Below are positions 39,320-48,773 of a stretch of 64,000 nt of DNA, in pieces. The notes under the pieces were generated by a model that did no database searches, was not told the DNA's origin, and saw only the letters and a list, made by a program, of their open reading frames with translations. Position 1 is the stretch's first letter. Each line of letters begins with the position of its first letter. The position numbers and the translations under genes were made by a program. Source of the DNA: VAZQ01 sp963807865 (GTDB lineage: Bacteria; Pseudomonadota; Alphaproteobacteria; Rhizobiales; Xanthobacteraceae); the NCBI GenBank assembly GCA_963807865.1, contig CAWEDK010000012.1, positions 124,001-188,000 on the forward strand. Reading direction: 5' to 3'.

Positions 39320-41446
39320 GTGGATCTCGGCGACTGGAGCATTCGACATTGGCGGCTGCTTTCAGGATTAACTACCGTCCTGCTCGTCGTGGTTTGCGGG
39401 ATGGTCGGCGCCCAGACGAGCTACACCGGTCTTTTCCCGGCGCTCGGCGGCCTGAACGGCTTGCTCTACGATCTGACGCTGAAGATCGCCGAGCCCTGGC
39501 GTCGCGACATCCCGACCGTACCCGCGGTGTTTATTGCCGTTGATGACGCGTCGCTTTCGCGCCCCGAGCTTGCGGCTCTTCCACGGCCTTTGTTTCAACC
39601 GATATGGGCCCGCCTGATCGACGGGCTCTTGGATGCTGGGGCGCGACGGATCGCTTTCGATGTGGTGTTCGCCTATGCCGGGGCCGATTTTCAAATCGAG
39701 GCGTACAAGCTGCCCGACTACGATCGCAGCCTGATCGCCAGTCTCGAGCGGGGACGAGACCGGATTATTCTCGGGCGGTTTCCGAGCATCGCGCCTGCCG
39801 CCCCATTCGCCAAAGCCGTGGGAGCGTCACGGGTCGGAGTTCTCGACTTGCAGGTTGAGTCCGACGGCAGGGTGCGCAGCACCGCCCCACTTCTGCGTCT
39901 TCCCGACGGACGAATCGCCTTGGGCTTTGCGGCCCTCGGCGCTGGATTGAGCATACGCCAGGCGGCAACCGCCGGGCGAACCCTGATCGTCCCCACTGCC
40001 CCGCTGGCCGAAACGCCCACCTACAGTCTCGAAACCCTGCTCGCCTGCCTCTCGTCCCCGGAGGGTGCCCGGCAGGTTCGCGCCGCCGTGGAAAACCGGA
40101 TCGTCGTCGTCGGCACGGCCGTGCTCGGCGAGGACGAGCATCGCGGCCCGACACGCTTTCTGGGTCGTGCCTCGCGCGCGCCAGCCGGGGACGGTTGCGC
40201 GCCGCGCCGCGGACTGTTCGAGCGCCCCGAGCCCGAGCAAGGACCAGGGGCGCTGCTCCAGATCGCGGCCATCCAATCGGCGGCAAGCGACCGGCCGATC
40301 ACGCTCGCAGAGACTTGGCTGCGCCTGCTCGCGGGCGCCGGCCTCGCCCTGATTTTCGCGCTTCTGGCCTTTCAGGAAGAAAGCGCCCTGACCATCGGCG
40401 AACGCGACGTGGCGCCGGCGTCAGTCGTTTGGAGGCAGTTGGTCCGCTCCGTCACGATCGGATTGGCCGGGCCGGCCCTCGTCGGCTTGCTGGCCGGCGC
40501 GGCCGCGTTCATCTTCGCCGATCGTTGGCTGCCGATGGCGTATCCGATCGTCGCCACCAACCTCGCATTCGGAATAATCCTCGGCGAGCGATCCGTTCGC
40601 CACCGTGCATTCTTCAGGCGGCTGTACCGCACCGCCGGCCGCTATTTGCCGCCGGCCCGGCTCGTCACGCTGGCACGCGAAGGGTTCGCCGACCCGGCCG
40701 AAGGCCAGGAGCGGGAGGTCTCGATCCTCTTGGTCGACCTCATCGGGTTCACATCGTTCTCGAATAGACCCGATCTCACTGCTTCGGAGATCGTTCGCGT
40801 CGCGAACAGCTACTTCACCTTGATGCATGAGGCGATTGATCGCCACGACGGCTGCAGCGACAAGTTTCTCGGCGATGCCGTGTTGGCTTTCTGGAATGGG
40901 CTCTCCGACGAGCCGGACCATGCGTCGAAGGCACTCGCGGCGGCCGTGGAAATCATCGACGCCGTCGGCAATGCCGTTGTATCCGACAAGCATCGCTTGG
41001 CTGCGCGCGCTGTCGTGTGTTCAGGCAGGGTCTATGTTGGCGACCTGGGCGCCAAGCGGAGAAGCAACTTTACGATCATGGGTCCAGCGGTCAACGAGAC
41101 GTTTCGCCTCGAAAAAGCCCCCGATCTCTATGGCCTCCCGCTGCTGATGTCGGCCTCGACGGCCGAGCTGATCATGTCCTCAACGTCGATTGCGACTTCA
41201 ACTGGGGTGCTTGCAGCCAACGTCCTGGTGCGAGTGGATGAGATTGAGATGAAGGGCTTCGACAAGCCTGAATCGGTCCATGCATTGGTGCCCACGGATG
41301 ATCCGGGTCTGACCAAGTTCCTGGCAGGACGCAAAGCTCTGGACCAGGGGATGACCTGCGAGGGCCTTGCGCTTATGCAAAGCGTCGACCGCGGGATGCT
41401 GCAGCAGGCGGCTAAAGTCATCTCCGCACGCTACCGAACACCCTGA
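39320..41446 (+). CDS. CHASE2-domain class III adenylate cyclase
   Basis: Starts with GTG at 39320, 6 bases after the previous stop. A first membrane helix (LTTVLLVVVCGMVGAQT) leads to an extracytoplasmic CHASE2 sensor domain (AVFIAVDDASLSRPELAALP; GARRIAFDVVF), then three short membrane helices (about residues 330-410) and a cytosolic class III cyclase domain. The metal-binding aspartates are visible in ILLVDLIGFTSFS and KFLGDAVLAFW. The product is most likely cAMP. The operon position behind the pseudo-caspase, OmpA-like and secreted proteins suggests a signalling unit that senses an envelope condition. Perfect CRP-type sites elsewhere in the window fit a cAMP output. Confidence 0.88.
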   Translation: MDLGDWSIRHWRLLSGLTTVLLVVVCGMVGAQTSYTGLFPALGGLNGLLYDLTLKIAEPWRRDIPTVPAVFIAVDDASLSRPELAALPRPLFQPIWARLIDGLLDAGARRIAFDVVFAYAGADFQIEAYKLPDYDRSLIASLERGRDRIILGRFPSIAPAAPFAKAVGASRVGVLDLQVESDGRVRSTAPLLRLPDGRIALGFAALGAGLSIRQAATAGRTLIVPTAPLAETPTYSLETLLACLSSPEGARQVRAAVENRIVVVGTAVLGEDEHRGPTRFLGRASRAPAGDGCAPRRGLFERPEPEQGPGALLQIAAIQSAASDRPITLAETWLRLLAGAGLALIFALLAFQEESALTIGERDVAPASVVWRQLVRSVTIGLAGPALVGLLAGAAAFIFADRWLPMAYPIVATNLAFGIILGERSVRHRAFFRRLYRTAGRYLPPARLVTLAREGFADPAEGQEREVSILLVDLIGFTSFSNRPDLTASEIVRVANSYFTLMHEAIDRHDGCSDKFLGDAVLAFWNGLSDEPDHASKALAAAVEIIDAVGNAVVSDKHRLAARAVVCSGRVYVGDLGAKRRSNFTIMGPAVNETFRLEKAPDLYGLPLLMSASTAELIMSSTSIATSTGVLAANVLVRVDEIEMKGFDKPESVHALVPTDDPGLTKFLAGRKALDQGMTCEGLALMQSVDRGMLQQAAKVISARYRTP

Positions 41447-41661
41447 TAAAGCTGCGAAATCTAGCCATCTCAGCCGCTGCCGTGAAATGGCAGTTCGCCG
41501 GCGCGAGGGCGGAACCTAGTGTGACACACCAACAACATCCGGAGAAATTGGTGATTGTCTCACAGCCAAAATGCAACACGCCGCTTGATCTCGGCTACCG
41601 GGACAAATAACGTCCATGGTTAAGGGATTACTGCATCTTCGGGGAACAATGGGGGCGTGTC

Positions 41662-42515
41662 ATGAAGAAATTGCTGATTTCCGGCCTCAGCTTGCTGACG
41701 GTAATGACTTTCTTGGAACCGGCGCTGGCCGACGGGTTCGAAAAGCCAAGAAGCCGCGCGCGACCGCGCCGGCGAGAGCGGCGCAACCTGCACGGGCCGC
41801 GCAAACTCAGTCGACCAACTGGTCCGGTAGCCAGGCGGGCGGCTCCAACGGCTCAAGCTCCGTGAACAACAGCTTCGTCGAACCGGGCGCATACAACTTT
41901 TATCGGTTGCGCCTGGCCCGTGCTACGAAACGCCGTTCGAGTTCAGCTCGAACAAGGCCACCTACATCATCGGCGGCTTCCTCGGATACCGCCAGCAGAT
42001 GGGGAACTTCGTCGTCGGCGTTGAGGGCGACCTCAACTGGAAGAGCGGTTCAAGCTCGAAGGTCCAGAACTACCCCGCCGCCGTGGCTTGCCTACGAGCA
42101 ATTTACCGGATCGCAGAAGCAAGGCGTGGACGGTTCGGTTCGCCTCCGCGCCGGCGTGCTGGTCACACCTTTGACGTTGGTCTACGCCACCGGCGGCGTG
42201 GCCATCGGCCAGGTCATCGGGAACATTCAGCTATTACGCCACGGAAGGTTGCTGCAGACGTCCGTGTTTGGAGCTGCAAGCTGGAACGAGACGCGGGTCG
42301 GCGGCACGATCGGCGGCGGGGTAGAAACCGCGCTGTGGGCGAACGTAAAGGCGAGAGCCGAGTACCGCTATACGACCCTCGGCAAATTCTCCAAGGACGT
42401 GCCGCTGGCGAACAACTTTGCGTGCCCGCCCGGGACTTGCGGCACCACTGCCCACATCGACCTCAAAGCGACCAACCAAAGGTTCCTGGTTGGCCTCGGG
42501 TTCGATCTCAACTAA
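41662..42515 (+). pseudogene. Outer-membrane beta-barrel protein (Omp25/Omp31-like) with at least three frameshifts
   Basis: The start MKKLLISGLSLLTVMTFLEPALAD at 41662 is a clear signal peptide (the stated run is broken here at the cleavage site). Homology then passes through three frames: an Ala/Pro/Gln-rich linker ending SVNNSFVEPGAYNF, then FEFSSNKATYIIGGFLGY and GNFVVGVEGDLNWK, then GSVRLRAGVLVTPLTLVYAT and RFLVGLGFDLN at the end. The barrel pattern and final LGFDLN are typical of rhizobial outer-membrane proteins. Three breaks in 850 bases are more than elsewhere in the window, so it may be a true pseudogene. A strong terminator follows. Confidence 0.75.
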
Positions 42516-42528
42516 GGTTCTTCAGTCA

Positions 42529-42571
42529 AAAAAGCCGCCCCGGACTTGGTCCGGGGCGGTTTCTTTTTTTG
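42529..42571. terminator. Strong bidirectional intrinsic terminator
   Basis: A perfect 11-bp stem, CCGCCCCGGAC / GTCCGGGGCGG, with a TTG loop at 42535-42559 is followed by TTTCTTTTTTT and preceded by a run of A. It sits between the convergent outer-membrane protein gene and TPR-CHAT gene and can serve both. Confidence 0.92.
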
Positions 42572-42608
42572 TCTAGGAGCATTCGAAGAACAATCCTCAG
42601 CGGGTCCG

Positions 42609-45600
42609 CTACGGCCTGCTGCCCTCGCCCACCACCGCGAACGGCCCCCAAATCGCCGGGTAGGCATTATCCACCGACGATCGGTCGTTGAGAAAAGCCA
42701 GCATAGCGCGCCGCATGGCCTCGGCGCGTCCCAGCGTCGGATCGGCACTGAGGATAGTGAAGGCTGACGTGGTCAGCCGCGTTGCCGCATCCGAGGCCAC
42801 TGCCCAATGCGACACCAGCAATGCCCGAGCGCCGGCATAGAAGAACGCGCGCGCGAGACCAGACAGGGCTTCTGCCCCCGGCTTGTCGCCCGCAACCGTG
42901 TTGCACGCCGAAAGTACGACCCAATCGGCGTTGAGCTTGAGCTGAGCGACGTCGCTCGCTTTGAGCAGACCATCATCATCGGCGGTCGGCTTGGCCGGCA
43001 AGGTGAGCACGAGCGCTGGCTCCGCCAGACCCTTGACCTCGCCGGCCACAAGACCGTGCGTGGCGAAATAAACGATGCGGTAGTCGGCGAGACGCGCTTG
43101 TTTTACCTTTGTCACGCTCGCATCGCGACCGAGATGGATGTCACCGGCACCCACGCCGAGTTGCTTTGAAATTGCGATGAGCTCGTCCGCGGTATCGGGG
43201 AGAGCAGGCAAAGTATGCGCAAGCATCGAGCGATCGACACCGGCTCCCCGCCAATAATCGGTGTATGATCGAACTGCGCCGCCCCGGGTGCGGGCCGACC
43301 GCTGATTGCCCTCCGAGGGCCGGCTTGGATCGAACACCGGGTCACCAAACCCGATCATCGGTTTCGGGCCCTCGGTCTTCCGCGCAAGCGACCGCAGCAC
43401 ATTCAGGCTCGCCACCGAAGGCAGAACGCTGACGGCGTGACGTTTGATCAGCCATGCCGCGTCCCGGAACGAATTAGCCCTGCTCTTGTCATTCGAAGCC
43501 GCCGGTTTGTCGGTCACCAGCAGATGGAAGGGCAATGCCGTCAGTGGCCCCGAGGGAACGACGAGCAGATGTCCCTTGTCCTTGACCAGCGCCTCGACCG
43601 GAGCAAGGAGCAGCATATAAAGTTGGTAGGCGGCGTCGAGCTCGAACTCCTCCATCTTGTCCAGGGTCAGGCCGCGGCGCAATACCGTGACCTTGGTAGA
43701 AAGATCGTCTCTGCCGCTCGCAATCGTGCGCCAATCGAAGGCATCGCGCGTCAAGGCGAAGACATAGCTTTCTTTATCGCCGGTCTGAAGGAAAACGACC
43801 GCCTCGTCGGGTCCGAGCAGTTTCTGGATATTCTCGACCTTCATGGGCTTCGGGTTTGACAACGCCGTAAAGTCCGGGAAATCAGCGTGCAGTTGAGCTG
43901 TTGTGGCGGCGAGCTTGCGCTCGCTGTCGGCGATTTGTCTTGCGAATAGCGTCGGCCTGCGCTGCGTTCGACTGCCCTCCGGGTTTCGATAGCGCCAGGA
44001 TGAGCGCTCTGTCACGGTCGCGCCAGAACGCGGTCAGATCCTGATGCTGGCGCACCAGCGTAGCGAGCGCGTCGTTGCGAGCGCCGAAGCGGGGACTCAG
44101 CTGCTGGACCGCCGCGGCGGCGGTCGACTGGTTCGCCCATTGGGCGACTTCGAAAGCCTCTTCACCGAGAGCGGACGTCGGTCGCGCGCGCACAGCGGCC
44201 GCAAGACTGGCGATGTGGACTTCGAAGAAGCTTGAACGTTGTTCGATCAGGCCGCCCGTTTCACTTGTCCGCGGCCCCCCTGTGTCGCCGAGCGCGGCAT
44301 GCGCAAGCACGGTTGCCGTCGCCCTGCGCGCATAGGTGATTGCGCTCGTGGGATCACCACGGGCGATGCTCAACAGAGCGAGATCGTTGAGGACCCTTGC
44401 GACCTCCGGATGGTTCTCCCCGCGCGCCGCTGTATTGATTGCCAGCGCCCGCTCGTAGGCCTTCTCGGCTTCGTCGTAGCGGCGCTGGTGCAGGTACAGG
44501 TGGCCCTGATTGATCAAAACGGTGGCCAGGAAACGGTGGTTTGGTCCGAACGCCTTGGTGAAGATGTCGAGCGCGCGCTTGAACTGTTGATCAGCCTCGG
44601 CGTAGCGACCCTTGCCGTCATAAGCAACGCCGAGCTTGCGATGAACCTTGGCGGTGTCGGGATGGTCCGGGCCAAGGGACTTCGTGACGATCGGCAGCAC
44701 CCGCTTGGAGAACGCCTCGACGTCGTCGTAGCGGCCCTGGGATTCATATAACGCCGCGAGATTATTGAGTACGGTCGCGACCTCGGAGTGAGTTGGGCCA
44801 AAAACTGCCTCTCGGATACCGAGAGTGCGCTTGTAGAGCGCTTCCGCTTCATCAAATCGTTCCTCGCTCGCGTACACGGTTCCGAGGTTGAGCAGGGCCG
44901 TGCCGAGATGGGGATGTTTTGGTCCCAGCGACTTCTCCCAAATTTCGATGGCGCGCCGAAACAGCACGTCAGCCTCGGCATATCGGCCGAGCCGCTCATA
45001 TACGTGGGCCAGGTTGTTGAGGCTCGCGGCCACGTCTGGATGGTTCGGACCAAGCGCCTGCTCGCGGATTGCAAGCGCCCGCTTGCCCGCCGCCTCCACC
45101 TCGCCAAAGCGGCTTTGGTCCTCATAGACCTTCGTGAGATTGTTGAGAATCAGGGCCACCTGCAGACCGTTCGGGCCGCTGGCCTTCTCAGCCATCTCGA
45201 GCGCCTGCTTGTATTGCGCCTCCGCCTCGTCATAACGAGCTTGGCTCTTGTAGACATCGCCGAGATTGCTGACGAGCATGGCGACCTTGGGGTCGCCCGG
45301 ACCAAACGCCTTTGTCGTCGTCTCGAGTGCTTGCTTGTACAATTGCTCGGCCTCGCCGTAGCTGCCTTGCAGCAGATACACCGTGGCCAGGTTGGCCTGG
45401 AGCTGGGCCACCCGGGGATCGGTCGGCGGAACATTTTTTTGCAGGGTGCTGAGCACCTGCTTAAACATCCTTGCCGCGTCACTGTACCGGCCCAATGCCT
45501 GGTGGGCGCGACCCAGATCGTTCAGCGCCAAAACGTAAGCAAGATTATTGGTGCCGCTACGTTTGGCCGCAGCTTCGGTTCTCTGTGCTTCAGCAAAAGC

Positions 45601-45756
45601 GGCGGCGTAATCGCCAGCCGCATAGAGAGCCTGAAAACGCGCTTGCGCGGCCCCGATGTCGACCTCCTGAGCTGCGGCTCGCCCCAGCATCGGCTGCAAT
45701 GTAAGCACCAGCAGGCCAATTAAGATGACCATTCCGCTCCGCCATCCGGATACCAT
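42609..45756 (-). CDS. TPR-CHAT protein (frameshifted near 43942)
   Basis: ATG at 45756 begins a signal peptide (WRSGMVILIGLLVLTLQPML, cleavage after AAAQ). About ten 42-residue kinesin-light-chain-type TPRs follow (AEALYKRTLGIREAVFGPTH; ALNNLAxxYESQGRYDxxE pattern), then a CHAT caspase-like protease domain near the C-terminus. The catalytic pair is intact: His in VYFATHG and Cys in VVLSACNT. The TPR frame ends a little after AQADAIRK; homology resumes in the next frame at QIADSERKLAATTAQL, so one extra base near 43942 splits the gene. Corrected length is about 1,045 residues. CHAT proteins of this type are secreted or envelope proteases in many alphaproteobacteria, and related ones act in defence or cell-death pathways; the role here is unknown. 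Confidence 0.85.
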
Positions 45757-46092
45757 GATCCGCTCCTTCGTTAGGCGATAGACTGCATAGAGATAGGCAC
45801 GGAAACGCGAATCTCGAATATCCATTCTCGCGCAAAGCCAATGGTGGGTTGCTGCCGGCGCGCCACGCGGCGAAGCAGCCACCCCGGCGCCATTTGGACC
45901 TCGATGGCTTCAATAGCGCGGCTCAAGGGTCTAGCCGCGGTTCGCGTCGCACCTGGCCACACCATACTACGTCCCTGGCGGGTAGGAAACCGGATAAGTC
46001 CGGAAGGTAAAGATGCAATGCCCTTGGACGTACGGTCCATTCCTGGATAGCTCATTGAAATTCCAAAGCGAACATGCCTCACCCTGCCTGAG

Positions 46093-46224
46093 ATGGAGAC
46101 GCGATTTGACTTGAGCAACGGCGAATGGGCGCTTCTTCAGCCATTGGTGCCGAAGAGCCGAAGACGGGCCCGCATCGACGATCGCAAGATCACCTATGCG
46201 ATTTTCCATGTGCTGAGCACGATT
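46093..46224 (+). pseudogene. IS5-family transposase N-terminal fragment
   Basis: From ATG 46093 the frame reads METRFDLSNGEWALLQPLVP and then RRRARIDDRKITYAIFHVLST, the typical first 45 residues of IS5-group transposases (DUF4096 region). Homology ends near 46224, and the rest of the element is absent. The downstream hydrolase gene begins 165 bases later, so the insertion remnant forms part of its upstream region. Confidence 0.8.
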
Positions 46225-46237
46225 GTGACAATCGCGA

Positions 46238-46253
46238 TGTGATCGCCATCACA
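46238..46253. promoter_or_regulatory. CRP-type palindrome TGTGA-N6-TCACA
   Basis: TGTGATCGCCATCACA has both half-sites perfect. It lies about 135 bases before the hydrolase ATG at 46389 and immediately after the IS5 fragment. An overlapping TTGTGACAATCGC inverted element lies just upstream. Confidence 0.6.
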
Positions 46254-46388
46254 GAAAGGCGGATTGTCCTGCGGCAGGCGTACAGCAGCCGCATCTTTGC
46301 CGCTCCACGGTTTGAATTACCGGTCCAAAAATGCGTAAACTTCAGCGCCATGATTGTCGCGTTGACGGCACGTGCACTGGAACCAAGG

Positions 46389-47240
46389 ATGGACAAAAAG
46401 AACAAATTCGACGCCGGCCGCCTCGCGGTTGCGACTGGTGGTGCGGGCGACCCGGCCATCTTCGTGCACGGCTTCGGCTCCAATAAATCCACCTGGAGAC
46501 ATGTGTGTCACGGTCTCGAGGACGTTTTTTCCTATTATGCAATCGATTTACCTGGTTCCGGGGAGTCCCCGGCCCCGCGGCATTTTCACTACACGCTGGA
46601 GCATTTCGCCGATGTCTTGACCGACTTCATCATCATGAAGGATTTGAAAAATCTCACTTTGGTGGGCGCTTCACTTGGCGCGACGGTGGTCTTGTTGGCC
46701 CTACTAAGGAACAAGGATGAATTGGCCCCAAGAGTGCGGGCGCTGTGCCTTGTAAATCCGGTGGCGTACCCACAGGAGTTTCCGTTCCTCTTCGAACTTC
46801 TGAGAATGCCGATCTTGGGGCCGTTTGCCTTGAATTCTCCGCTCGTCAGCATTCTTTCATCTGCGGTTGCAGGCGCTTTCTCCGTCAGTTTGCCGGCGCC
46901 TCGGTACTCACCAGACTACGCGCGGAAGAGGGTTAGAGAAGCTCTGATTGACACCGCCCGTCTGATCAGCGCTAAAAGCCTCGCGCGATATGTTCGTCGC
47001 CTCAAGACAATCGAGGTGCCCACCCTGGTGCTATGGGGGCGTCGAGATCATGTAGTCCCACTACGATATGGAAAACGCCTTGCGCGTGACCTGCCCAACG
47101 CGCAACTGCTCATAATTGACGACTGCGGTCATACGCCTAACACCGAACGCCCTGCTGAGGTCATTGCGGCGCTAAAAGAATTTGCGCAGAAGACGAACGA
47201 CAATGTCTTGCCAATTGATGACACACATCGCCACAGGTGA
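46389..47240 (+). CDS. Alpha/beta-hydrolase
   Basis: ATG 46389 is chosen because the upstream open frame is derived from the IS5 fragment in another frame. The protein has the oxyanion motif FVHGFGSNKSTWRH, the nucleophile elbow GASLGA, the acid in VLWGRRDHVVP and the catalytic His in CGHTPNTERP, so all parts of the triad are present. About 283 residues, no signal peptide. The substrate is unknown; similar enzymes include lipases, esterases and C-C hydrolases. It lies in accessory DNA next to IS fragments and a methyltransferase. An in-frame ATG at 46350 is an alternative. Confidence 0.85.
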   Translation: MDKKNKFDAGRLAVATGGAGDPAIFVHGFGSNKSTWRHVCHGLEDVFSYYAIDLPGSGESPAPRHFHYTLEHFADVLTDFIIMKDLKNLTLVGASLGATVVLLALLRNKDELAPRVRALCLVNPVAYPQEFPFLFELLRMPILGPFALNSPLVSILSSAVAGAFSVSLPAPRYSPDYARKRVREALIDTARLISAKSLARYVRRLKTIEVPTLVLWGRRDHVVPLRYGKRLARDLPNAQLLIIDDCGHTPNTERPAEVIAALKEFAQKTNDNVLPIDDTHRHR

Positions 47241-47493
47241 ACCAACGTTATTGAGTGTCTCGACACTCTGATCGTTCCGTTCCGGCGACGTGACGGCGAA
47301 TTCGCAAACCGGGTCCTATCCCAATGTTGTTGTGGTGGCACGGACAGTCCGTGCGCAAGGTTCGGCGGAGAACGGTCGGAGCATGCGCGCCAATCCTGGT
47401 CGCGCCCAGGGTCAATGCCGCTGGTCGCTCTATTCCGTCCATGATCAGTCCGCCCTGGGCCGGGGCCTCCCTCAGCACCGTGGAGGTGAATGA
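47241..47493. other. Gap after hydrolase gene, probable IS-related debris
   Basis: About 250 bases with no supported gene, ending where recognisable IS3 transposase sequence starts. Confidence 0.35.
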
Positions 47494-47664
47494 CGTCACG
47501 CGAGCATTCTGAACGCCCACTGGTTCCTGAGCCTTGCAGACGCCAGGAAAAAATTGGAGGATTGGCGCAAGTACTACAACGAGGAGCGTCCGCATGGTGC
47601 GATCGGCCAGAGAGTGCCGATCATGTTGCCAAATCACGACGGCGAAGTCAGCCCGCCATTGTAA
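47494..47664 (+). pseudogene. IS3-family transposase OrfB C-terminal fragment
   Basis: The frame ending at TAA 47662-47664 reads NAHWFLSLADARKKLEDW, then RKYYNEERPHGAIGQRVP, a DDE integrase-core end with the glutamate-associated YNExRPH signature of IS3 elements. Only about 55 residues remain. The methyltransferase gene begins 120 bases later. Confidence 0.85.
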
Positions 47665-47786
47665 AAGGGCCGGAAAACTCTGGCCTCCGGCGATCCAACG
47701 TTGACGCTCAATATGGAAGCCGCCATTTACTACGCATCTTGAGAAGACGAGAACGTTCTGGCTCATTTGGCGTGTAAGGATCTGCG

Positions 47787-48659
47787 ATGAACCTTGAATT
47801 GATCCGGACAGTTTGGCGCGAGATCGTGGGGTCACAAGCCTTTGTCCGAATCCCAGAACAGAACTTGATAATGGACGAAGTCAGCGCCGTTGACGCGTTC
47901 AGCCGCGTTTCGCAATCAAACGGAATGCTCGCAGCCATCCATGCATACAATTTGGCGCAGTCCTGCAGTGTCATTGAACCGGACGACACTGTGATAGACC
48001 TTGGGTGCGGTCCGGCGACTCTCCTGCTGCAAACAGCGAAACTAAATTCTACCGCGAAGTTCATTGGAATCGACCTGTCGTCCGAGATGATTGACCGGGG
48101 TCTTGAGCAGATCAGCCAGGAGGGTGCGACCAACGTTGAACTGCGACTTGACGATATTGCAAGGTTAGACACTATCGACAATGAGAGCGTGGACGTCGTT
48201 CTGTCCTCAATGGCTCTCCATCATTTGCCGACCATCGCGAGTCTCGAGGCTTGCTTCGCCTCGATCAAACGGGTCCTCCGCCCCAATGGACGTGTCTACA
48301 TATGCGACTTAGGGCGCTTGAAGGACTTGCGCTCGATTGAATTTCTTGTCAGGCGCGCAGCAATTCCAGAGGACGAACCGATCATGGAGCGGGATTATTA
48401 CTTCTCGCTGCAAGCGGCCTTCTCCAAGACGGAGTTCAACGCGGCTCTATTGGGAGCGTTGGACGGGCGAGCGCGTCTTTACTCGACACCATTCGTCCCA
48501 TCCTTGATTTTCATCAAATCGGAAACCACGACGATACTTAATAGACAAGCAAAAGCGGAAGTAGATCGAATTATTCGAGAGTTGCCGCGCGGGCGACGGC
48601 TAGACTTTGTCCAGCTTCGCGCTTTCCTTCGCCTCAGCGGCCTCAGATGGGTCACGTGA
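47787..48659 (+). CDS. Class I SAM-dependent methyltransferase
   Basis: ATG at 47787 with AAGGA about 9 bases upstream. Motif I is VIDLGCGPATLLLQ, followed by FIGIDLSSEMIDRGLEQI, and the post-II region VLSSMALHHLPTIASLEACF. The C-terminal third (after RVYICDLGRLKDLRSIEFL) is not typical of any one subfamily I can name. About 290 residues. It lies beside IS fragments, with slightly lower GC than the neighbouring core genes, and stands 115 bases from the convergent flavin monooxygenase pseudogene. Small-molecule methylation is likely; the substrate is unknown. Confidence 0.82.
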   Translation: MNLELIRTVWREIVGSQAFVRIPEQNLIMDEVSAVDAFSRVSQSNGMLAAIHAYNLAQSCSVIEPDDTVIDLGCGPATLLLQTAKLNSTAKFIGIDLSSEMIDRGLEQISQEGATNVELRLDDIARLDTIDNESVDVVLSSMALHHLPTIASLEACFASIKRVLRPNGRVYICDLGRLKDLRSIEFLVRRAAIPEDEPIMERDYYFSLQAAFSKTEFNAALLGALDGRARLYSTPFVPSLIFIKSETTTILNRQAKAEVDRIIRELPRGRRLDFVQLRAFLRLSGLRWVT

Positions 48660-48773
48660 GATTGCTTTAGTAGATCGGCCAAGGTGTGCACTTCCGCGCG
48701 GGTACGCCAGTGACTATCGTCGGCCTTATCGGCGTCACGCCGTGTGCGGCTTTCTTTCGGACATGCGATAACG

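Noticed and set aside
44788..45723. 311-codon plus-strand open frame
   Set aside because: Mirror of the TPR repeats on the minus strand; its apparent repeats come from those.
46125..46388. 88-codon N-terminal extension of the alpha/beta-hydrolase
   Set aside because: It overlaps the IS5 transposase fragment in a different frame and has no homology to hydrolases.
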